Shown piece by piece: positions 17,789-24,496 of a DNA stretch of 39,456 nt. Below the pieces are notes generated by a model. The model searched no databases. It saw only the letters and a list, made by a program, of their open reading frames with translations, and was not told the origin of the DNA. The stretch spans positions 1 through 39,456 of the forward strand of contig NZ_QJUG01000063.1 of assembly GCF_003426775.1 (NCBI RefSeq), written 5' to 3'. Source of the stretch: Allorhizocola rhizosphaerae (lineage in GTDB: Bacteria > Actinomycetota > Actinomycetes > Mycobacteriales > Micromonosporaceae). The translations under genes were made by a program, and so were the position numbers. How positions within the stretch are numbered: position 1 is the stretch's first letter; the number at the start of each line of letters is the position of its first letter.

Positions 17789-19108
17789 ATGCTGCGCGTG
17801 TCCGAGCTCCCAGACGCGCACCGCAGTCACCGTGAACAGTTGCTCGCCAGCCTATCGGCGCAATTACAGGAGCTCGGCATTCAAGCCATGTTCGGCGTGC
17901 TGCAGCGGTACTACGACCTGTATGGCTTCATGCCCGAGGGGCTGACCGGCCTGGTTGTCGACCAGCCGGACGGGCCGGGCCGCATGCAGGTCACGGTGGT
18001 GGGTGTGCGCCGCACGGTGCCGCCGGGCGAGGGTGGCCTGTCGCCTGACCGCCGCACCTGGGTGCGTGATCTCGACATCCTGTACGACCTCGGCGGTGAC
18101 ATCGCGTTCGAAATCACCACATTCGACGATCGCACCCTGCGCCCGTCCGGGACGAACGCGCTCTGGGCGGCACGCAGGCTGACCCACGACGAGCAGGCCG
18201 TGATCGATGCGATCCGGCTCTGGTACGGCTATCGCGACTCGCTGCGGGCCACGCCGCCCAAGCTGGACCCGGACCGCAGGCGCGCCCAGCTGGCCCGGCA
18301 GATCGCCGCGCGCGAATCGGCCGCCGGCGCACCGAGCGTCAGGCTCGCGGTGGACGCGTCCGAGGTACCGGAAAAGGATCTGGCGCAGCTCGACCATGCG
18401 CAACTGTGTTATCACTTCCCCCGCGATCGCCACGGCCGCTACGCCAGGAGCGTGGTCGTCGTGCTCGCTCGATACGACACCAAGCTCGCCAAGCGCGGGC
18501 CGTGGCTGGCGGTGCGGGCCGATGGCGACTCGCTTGTCATCGGCATCGAGGCATTGATCGGCGAGAATCAGGACCACCGGTGGGACAATCTGCCGTGGCT
18601 GTGGAGCACCGCCCACCGCGACACCCCACCTGAAACGCGTTGGCAGCTGCCCAATGCCGAGCACGTGCGGCCCATTGTGGACCTGCTGGACCAGGGCGCG
18701 CTGACCGACGCGCTCACCCTCTGCGGCGTCGACGTCGACACCCGTCTCGCCGCTCTGCTGGCCGGATATCCGATCAGTTACGAGTACGCCCGGTACACCG
18801 ACGGCTGGGTCAATCGCCTGTACGAGCAGCTGCCCAACTGCGCACCGTGGCGGCTGGCCGCCGCGCACCGGGTGTGGGAGGCGCAGCGCGATCCGATTCG
18901 CCGCCGGCGTCCCACCGGCGAGCCGATTGTCCTGTTCGGACTCAAGGGCCTCAACCGGAGCGCCAAGCCTGTGGTCTCGCTCGAAACCCGCGACGGCGTG
19001 CCGCGCCTGATCATGGACTGGACCGCCAGCAACGCACGTCTGCCCCGAGCGCTCTGGGAACGCCCAGTCGACCTCGACGCCGCGCTGCTTACGACCAACG
19101 CCGGCTGA
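17789..19108 (+). CDS. Unrecognised 439-aa soluble protein
   Basis: The frame is long and has typical high-GC third-position bias, with natural amino-acid composition, so it is a real gene. I do not recognise the family. The N-terminal part has HREQLLASLSAQLQELG and RYYDLYGFMPEGLTGLVVDQ; a middle part reads DLDILYDLGGDIAFEITTFD; the C-terminal half has VVVVLARYDTKLAKRGPW and repeated Trp residues. No signal peptide or membrane segment is visible. ATG 17789 follows GGGGTGAG at 11 nt; GTG 17798 is an alternative. It starts 32 nt after the beta-lactamase-fold gene and may be the third member of the LysR operon. About 245 nt follow before the pectate lyase. Confidence 0.75.
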   Translation: MLRVSELPDAHRSHREQLLASLSAQLQELGIQAMFGVLQRYYDLYGFMPEGLTGLVVDQPDGPGRMQVTVVGVRRTVPPGEGGLSPDRRTWVRDLDILYDLGGDIAFEITTFDDRTLRPSGTNALWAARRLTHDEQAVIDAIRLWYGYRDSLRATPPKLDPDRRRAQLARQIAARESAAGAPSVRLAVDASEVPEKDLAQLDHAQLCYHFPRDRHGRYARSVVVVLARYDTKLAKRGPWLAVRADGDSLVIGIEALIGENQDHRWDNLPWLWSTAHRDTPPETRWQLPNAEHVRPIVDLLDQGALTDALTLCGVDVDTRLAALLAGYPISYEYARYTDGWVNRLYEQLPNCAPWRLAAAHRVWEAQRDPIRRRRPTGEPIVLFGLKGLNRSAKPVVSLETRDGVPRLIMDWTASNARLPRALWERPVDLDAALLTTNAG

Positions 19109-19176
19109 CCGCCCACGCTGCGTGGCCCGGCTCTGATCCGGCCCGCGGGCTGCAACAAACCTGCAAACGCCTGCTC

Positions 19177-19206
19177 TTGAAATAGGGAAAGCGCTTTCCA
19201 TACCCT
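19177..19206 (+). promoter_or_regulatory. Pectate lyase promoter with LacI-type operator in the spacer
   Basis: GGAAAGCGCTTTCC at 19186-19199 is a perfect 14-nt palindrome with the central GCGC typical of LacI-family operators (compare CebR TGGGAGCGCTCCCA in Streptomyces, known from literature). It lies between a -35-like TTGAAA (19177-19182) and a -10-like TACCCT (19201-19206, TAnnnT form) 18 bp apart, an ideal position for repression. The implied 5' leader is about 140 nt. Confidence 0.7.
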
Positions 19207-19352
19207 GAGGTTCACCAATATTCACTCCTTGGGCCGGGAACAGGAGTTCGCCACGCGCTGCGGGATGCCCGCCTCATGCGCGGCCCGTCGCGATCATCAC
19301 GCAATTCAGCAGCAGCAACACCCCACACAAGCGAGACGAAGGTGAGGCGAGC

Positions 19353-20909
19353 ATGAGACGACCAGTCGCATCGCGGCTCTACGCGGCGCTGGCCACGACG
19401 GCCGTGGTGGCCGCGGCCGGGGTGGCTTTGTCGGTACCGAGCGCGTCCGCGGCAACCGGCGGCGTCACCGGCTACGCGACCCAAAACGGTGGAACGACCG
19501 GTGGCGCGGGTGGGCAGACGGTGCGGGCCACGACGGGCACCGCGATCCATGCGGCCCTGTGCAACCGGGCCAGCAGCAGCACCCCGATCATCATCGAGGT
19601 TTCCGGAACCATCAACCACGGCAACACCAGCAAGGTGTCGGGACCAAGCTGCAACACGGCCGACGGCTTGATCGAGCTCAAGCAGATCAGCAACGTCACG
19701 ATCGTCGGAGTCGGTGGCGGAGCCGTCTTCGACCAGCTGGGCATCCACATCCGCGAGGCCCGCAACATCATCATCCGGAACGTGACCGTCCGCAACGTCA
19801 AGAAGTCGGGCTCGCCCACGTCCAACGGTGGTGACGCCATCGGCATGGAGAGCGACGTGCGCAACGTGTGGGTCGACCACGTCACCCTGGAGGCCTCAGG
19901 CGGTGAGGCGGAGGGGTTCGACGGCCTGTTCGACATGAAGGACAACGTCCAGTACGTGACCCTGTCCTACAGCATCCTGCGCAACTCCGGCCGCGGCGGC
20001 CTCGTCGGCTCCAGTGAAAGCGACCTGTCCAACGGCTACATCACCTACAACAACAACCTGTACCAGAACATCGACTCCCGCACGCCGCTGCTGCGTGGCG
20101 GCATCGCCCACATCTACAACAACCACTACGTGGGCCTCGTCGAGTCCGGCATCAACTCCCGGGCCGGAGCTCGCGCCAAGGTGGACAACAACTACTTCCG
20201 GAGCTCCAAGGACGTCCTGGGCACCTTCTACACCAACGAGCGCGGCTACTGGCAGGTCAGCGGCAACATCTTCGACAACGTGACCTGGTCGGCCCCCGGC
20301 AGCGAGAACTACCCCGCCGGGCCCGACGTCCAGTCCAACACCACGGTCAGCATCCCTTACTCGTACCGGCTCGACGGGGCCGGCTGCGTGCCCAGCATCG
20401 TCAGCCAGACGGCCGGCGCCAACAAGGGCCTGCTGGTGTCCGACGGCAACTGCGGCACGCAGTCACCGACCCCCAGCCCAACCCGGACCAACAGCCCTTC
20501 GCCATCAACGAGCCCGACGCCGTCGGCCACCTCTTCACCCAGCGGGACCAATCTGAGCATTGGGGCCGGTTCCGACGGGTCCAGCAAGGCCGACGGGACG
20601 AGCTACGGCAACGTGCGCGATGGCAACATGAGCACCTACTGGTCGCCGGCCGGCTCGACCGGTGACATCTCGATCAAGTGGAGCTCCGCCAAGTCGATAT
20701 CCAGGATCGTCATCCGTGAGGCGTCAGGAGCCGTGGGGTACATCGGATCCTGGCAGGTCATCAACGCCGACACCGGAGCGGTCCTGCGATCGGGCAGCGG
20801 GGCGGGCACCATCACGTTCACCGCGACCTCGATGACCAAGGTTACCTTCAGGATCACCAGCTCGACCGGCACACCGCGGGTGGCCGAGTTCGAGACCTAC
20901 GCCGCATAG
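19353..20909 (+). CDS. Secreted pectate lyase (PL1) with C-terminal F5/8-type C domain
   Basis: A 518-aa exported enzyme that cleaves polygalacturonate by beta-elimination. The signal peptide spans about residues 1-33 (ends SASAA). The catalytic domain (about 35-370) is a PL1 parallel beta-helix: VSGTINHG, a run of NVTIVG and NIIIRNVTVRN turns, the NVWVDHVTLE motif, the DGLFDMKDN calcium-site region, asparagine-ladder segments such as ITYNNNLYQN and IYNNHYVG, then GNIFDNV. A Pro/Ser/Thr linker (about 375-405) leads to a roughly 115-residue domain (NLSIGAGSDGSS, NVRDGNMSTYWSP, SISRIVIREA, FETYAA) of F5/8 type C (discoidin) form, probably carbohydrate binding. Start ATG follows GAAGGTGAGG. It is convergent with another secreted protein carrying a similar domain. 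Confidence 0.93.
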   Translation: MRRPVASRLYAALATTAVVAAAGVALSVPSASAATGGVTGYATQNGGTTGGAGGQTVRATTGTAIHAALCNRASSSTPIIIEVSGTINHGNTSKVSGPSCNTADGLIELKQISNVTIVGVGGGAVFDQLGIHIREARNIIIRNVTVRNVKKSGSPTSNGGDAIGMESDVRNVWVDHVTLEASGGEAEGFDGLFDMKDNVQYVTLSYSILRNSGRGGLVGSSESDLSNGYITYNNNLYQNIDSRTPLLRGGIAHIYNNHYVGLVESGINSRAGARAKVDNNYFRSSKDVLGTFYTNERGYWQVSGNIFDNVTWSAPGSENYPAGPDVQSNTTVSIPYSYRLDGAGCVPSIVSQTAGANKGLLVSDGNCGTQSPTPSPTRTNSPSPSTSPTPSATSSPSGTNLSIGAGSDGSSKADGTSYGNVRDGNMSTYWSPAGSTGDISIKWSSAKSISRIVIREASGAVGYIGSWQVINADTGAVLRSGSGAGTITFTATSMTKVTFRITSSTGTPRVAEFETYAA

Positions 20910-20918
20910 CGGCCCGCG

Positions 20919-20955
20919 CTGGGCGGGGCCGTCCAAATTGGACGGCCCCGCCCAG
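20919..20955. terminator. Bidirectional hairpin terminator between convergent genes
   Basis: A perfect 16-bp GC-rich stem (20919-20934 with 20940-20955) and a 5-nt AAATT loop sit in the 59-nt gap between the pectate lyase stop and the stop of the convergent large secreted protein gene. There is no long T-tract on either side, as is common in GC-rich actinomycetes. Confidence 0.85.
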
Positions 20956-20968
20956 CCGGTTCGCCGGG

Positions 20969-23900
20969 TCAGGTGCCGTAGACCTGAAACTCCCACAGCG
21001 AGAAGCCCCACTGCGTCGCGCGTAGTGTGCCGTTCATGCGCACGTACCGCCCGTTACCGGAGACGCTCAGATCCTGAACGCCCCCGTTTCCGGTTGTGGT
21101 GGAGTAGACGGTTGTCCATGTGACACCGTCCTGCGACGTCTGGATCTGGAATGCCCGGCCACATGCCACCTCCCAGTTGAGTACCACCCGGTTTATGGCG
21201 CGTGCCGAGCCGAGGTCGACCTGCAGCCATTCCTGGTCGGTGTAGGCGCTGGACCAACGCGTCGTGGTGTCGCCGTCGACGGCGTAGCGCGCCACGTTGC
21301 CCGTTGTCTCCTCGTTCGATGAGCTCGTCACCGGGCGGCCTAGCGACAGCGGGGTGACGGTGTGCAGCATGCGGTCCACGGTGCCGAGCTCGGTGACCAG
21401 GGCTTCGATCTGCGGCGAGCCCTCGGTGTAAACCCTGTCGAACAGCTCCCGGGAGTGGCGAGCGTACTGCGCGGCCAGGAGATCCGAGCGCGGTGTGAGG
21501 TAACCGGCGAGGCAGTTGGCGACATGGTCGCCGACCGCGTCGGCCACCGGGCAGTCGTTGTCGTAGGGTGCGGCCTGCCCGGCCTTGACGTTCGGCGAGT
21601 ACCCGATTTTGCACGGCAATCCCGCGCTGCTCTGCTCGCAGCCGGAATAGTTGTCCTTCGCGCGTTCGAACGCGTTGGTCAACCCACTGTCACCGGGGAT
21701 GCCGGGCAGCGGCGCGTAATCGCCGAGCAGGCGCTGGTTGCCGTACAGCAGCGAGTTCAGAATCGCGTTGCCCTCCAAGGCCTTGGGGAAAGCGACCTCG
21801 GTGTATGCCTGGATCAGCGACAGGGTCCGGGTCAGCGTCCGGTTGGCGCGGCCGAGCTCGGTGTCGCCGCGAATCTCGGCGCTGACCGTCTGGAAGTACT
21901 GCAGTGCCTTGCCTTGCAGCGCGGCCGTGGTCCGCCGGTGGGTGTCATCGAACGGTGGTGGGTTGAGGAAAACCGACGAGGACTGCTCCACCAAGGCCTT
22001 GTACTTGGAGCTCCAGTTGGCGCGCACCTGGTCGACCGCATCCTTGCAGGTCTGCGTGTCGTATTTGACGTTGTAGGTACAGATCGAGCCGAAGTAACTC
22101 TGGTGAGTCACGGTCCTGATGTCCTGTGCCGGCTGGCCCGGCCACTGGATCTGGTTCTTTACCTGGATTCGCACGCTGCCCCACGTGTTTTCCGTGGGAT
22201 CGCCGTCGATGTCGGCCCAAGCGGCCGTCCAGCATGAGGAGAAGGCGGGCTTGTTGTCGCTGGGCATGGCCAGCGCCGCGGTCTGGTAGACGTTGGGCAG
22301 CGTGGTGTAGGTGGTGTTGCCGGCGGCGCTGATGACCGACGTGCCGGGCTTGCCGCAGACCGGCATTCCGGGCGGGCCGGCGATCCGGGTGGGCGGTGCC
22401 TGGTCCGCTCCTCCGAACGGGCTATACGCGCCCCCCGAGATCCGGTTGCGTACCTTGAGCAGTTCCGCTGACACGGCGTTGACGTCGCGGCGGTATTCGC
22501 TGACGATGCCGGTGAAGACATTGTTGGTGGTGCCGTCCGAGTTCGGCGCGCTCAGCCATCGGGTTGCCGTGAGGTAGTCACTGCCGGTGTTGCGTATCTC
22601 GGTGGACCGGTAAGAGGCGATCCGCTGCGCATAGGCCGGGTTTTGCAGTTGCAAGGCGGCGTACGCGCGGGCTCCGAGCTGAAACACCCCCGCGCTCGGC
22701 ACGGTCTTGGCGGGCGTCGGAACGGCGGCGCCGTACCGGTTTTGAGCGAGCCACGTCAAGTACGACACCGAGCCACCGGGCCCGTAGGTGTTCAGCACGT
22801 TGGCGGCGTTCTCCACGCCCGTGTTGTTGATTTCCGTCGAGGCGAACGGCTCCTGCCGCGACGTCTGCCACGAGGCGAGATGGAAGGTGTTTTCCACCTG
22901 CGCATAGGTGCTGTAGTCCGGAATCGGCTGTCCCGTCCGCTGCTGATAGTTCAGATAGCCGTTGACATCGGTGCGCAGCGGCGCCAGGGCGGAGTTCTGC
23001 AGGGCACGGGCGGTGAACAGCGCCAGAGTGTCCACTTTGGAGTCGATCCGCAGCAGCGTCTGCTGGATGTCGCTGAGCTGTCCGCGGATCACGCTGATGT
23101 CCCCGGAGAGCTTGGCGAACTGTGTCATCAGGTCGGAGTAGACGATGGTGAGGGCGCGTTCGATCGCGTCGAACCGGGTGTTCATCTCCACCCGCAGGTT
23201 GCTGACGTCCAGCCGCAGTTCCCGGATCTGGTCCATGATCATTTGTTCCGGCGTGGGTCCGGAGGCGAACATCGGCAGAATGCTCATCACCGCACCGAGG
23301 ATGTTGCCGGTCAACGTCATCGTGCTGAGCGAGGACAGCGCCTGTCCGACCGTGAGACCGGCGACCGTCGGCAGATAGTTGTTGACCGCCGTGGCGATCG
23401 CCAACCCGGCCTTGCCCAGGGTGGAGATGTGATTGCCCAGGGCCGGGTCGACGAACCCGGCGAGCGTGGACAGGATGAACAGCCCCGATCCGAGGGCGTC
23501 GAGCTCGACCTGCCGGTCGGCGGCCTGACGAAGCGCCTGTGTGTACGCCTCGGGCGTCGGCTTTGGACCGGGACCGACCGGATATCGCAGCGACGCGGCC
23601 GCCAGTTGCGCCACGATTTGGTCGTTCTTCGCGCTCAGCGCGGCGAAGGCCGCCTGCACCTGCTCGCGGATCTCCTGCAGGTAGGCGGTCTGCGAGCTCT
23701 GGTTCTGCAGGATCGCCTCGACGTCGAAGTAGGTGGCGATGAGCGGATCGGCCAGCAGGTTGTCGACGGTGGCATCGAGCGTGACGCCCGCCCGGCCGCC
23801 GACCATGCCGTTCCAGGCGGCGGTGAAGTCCGCGTCCTGCTGCCCGAGCCGGGTGACGTCCTCCCATGCCCAGCGCTGTGTTTGGTAGTAGTGGGTCAGA

Positions 23901-24412
23901 AACATGTTGGTCTGGAACGCGCCCGTGACCTGATTCTCGATGGCGGCGGTCTGCGCGAGGTTCTCACCGATCGTGCTCTCCAGCAAGACCTTGAGCCCGG
24001 GCGTGGCGATCGAGACGCCGGGCACGCCAGATGCGGCTTCGATGAACTTGATCATGCCGTTGTAGAGCCCGGCGCCGTAGATGTCGGCGACGTACGTCGC
24101 GTCGATGGCACCTTTGACCCTTGCCATGTGCCGAGCGATGTCCGCGGTGGTCGCTGCGGGGTTGGCCCGGCGCCAGTCCGCCGCCGCGACGGATAGCACC
24201 ATGTCTTTGAGGCCCTGCAACCCGGGTGCGTGCACGCGCATGTAGGCGGCGAACACGTGGTTGCGGAACTGCTGCTCATCTATGTTTACGTTGGCGTTTG
24301 CGGGTGCTGCCGGTGCCAGGGCCAGGCACAGGACCGCTGCGAGCAGCCCGGCAGTTCGGCGCAGCCATGCGATCCGCCGACCCGGCGGTGCCTGGCGGGG
24401 TTGGGATGACAC
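20969..24412 (-). CDS. Large secreted helical protein with coiled coil and C-terminal discoidin-like domain
   Basis: A 1147-aa exported protein of unknown family. The start is GTG 24412, 5 nt after AAGGAGG; a GTG five codons upstream would overlap that Shine-Dalgarno. The signal peptide ends near residue 40 (PANA). Residues 45-300 look alpha-helical. Residues about 305-385 are rich in hydrophobic and small residues (SGLFILSTLAGFV, ILGAVMSILPMF), followed by an amphipathic heptad stretch at about 388-465 (DQIRELRLDVSNLRVEMNTR, SDIQQTLLRIDSKVDTL). The central-C region has several Cys. The last about 125 residues form an F5/8 type C domain (ARYAVDGDTTTRWSS, QEWLQVDLGSARAINRVVLN, FSLWEFQVYG). This order resembles alpha-helical pore-forming toxins, but that is inference. 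It lies 84 nt downstream of the BTAD regulator gene on the same strand. Confidence 0.85.
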   Translation of the reverse strand: MSSQPRQAPPGRRIAWLRRTAGLLAAVLCLALAPAAPANANVNIDEQQFRNHVFAAYMRVHAPGLQGLKDMVLSVAAADWRRANPAATTADIARHMARVKGAIDATYVADIYGAGLYNGMIKFIEAASGVPGVSIATPGLKVLLESTIGENLAQTAAIENQVTGAFQTNMFLTHYYQTQRWAWEDVTRLGQQDADFTAAWNGMVGGRAGVTLDATVDNLLADPLIATYFDVEAILQNQSSQTAYLQEIREQVQAAFAALSAKNDQIVAQLAAASLRYPVGPGPKPTPEAYTQALRQAADRQVELDALGSGLFILSTLAGFVDPALGNHISTLGKAGLAIATAVNNYLPTVAGLTVGQALSSLSTMTLTGNILGAVMSILPMFASGPTPEQMIMDQIRELRLDVSNLRVEMNTRFDAIERALTIVYSDLMTQFAKLSGDISVIRGQLSDIQQTLLRIDSKVDTLALFTARALQNSALAPLRTDVNGYLNYQQRTGQPIPDYSTYAQVENTFHLASWQTSRQEPFASTEINNTGVENAANVLNTYGPGGSVSYLTWLAQNRYGAAVPTPAKTVPSAGVFQLGARAYAALQLQNPAYAQRIASYRSTEIRNTGSDYLTATRWLSAPNSDGTTNNVFTGIVSEYRRDVNAVSAELLKVRNRISGGAYSPFGGADQAPPTRIAGPPGMPVCGKPGTSVISAAGNTTYTTLPNVYQTAALAMPSDNKPAFSSCWTAAWADIDGDPTENTWGSVRIQVKNQIQWPGQPAQDIRTVTHQSYFGSICTYNVKYDTQTCKDAVDQVRANWSSKYKALVEQSSSVFLNPPPFDDTHRRTTAALQGKALQYFQTVSAEIRGDTELGRANRTLTRTLSLIQAYTEVAFPKALEGNAILNSLLYGNQRLLGDYAPLPGIPGDSGLTNAFERAKDNYSGCEQSSAGLPCKIGYSPNVKAGQAAPYDNDCPVADAVGDHVANCLAGYLTPRSDLLAAQYARHSRELFDRVYTEGSPQIEALVTELGTVDRMLHTVTPLSLGRPVTSSSNEETTGNVARYAVDGDTTTRWSSAYTDQEWLQVDLGSARAINRVVLNWEVACGRAFQIQTSQDGVTWTTVYSTTTGNGGVQDLSVSGNGRYVRMNGTLRATQWGFSLWEFQVYGT

Positions 24413-24496
24413 GTTGACCTCCTTCACCGTCCGCGGTGCGCGGAACGGGCCGGGACAGTGTCGGCATCAGCACTGCGAGGTCACTGGAAATCCTGT

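Noticed and set aside
15954-17789. 611-aa minus-strand ORF over the LysR and beta-lactamase-fold genes
   Set aside because: Shadow of two motif-bearing plus-strand genes; its own sequence has no recognisable domain.
22643-24196. 517-aa plus-strand ORF opposite the large secreted protein
   Set aside because: Val/Arg/Gly/His-rich antisense reading without motifs or RBS.
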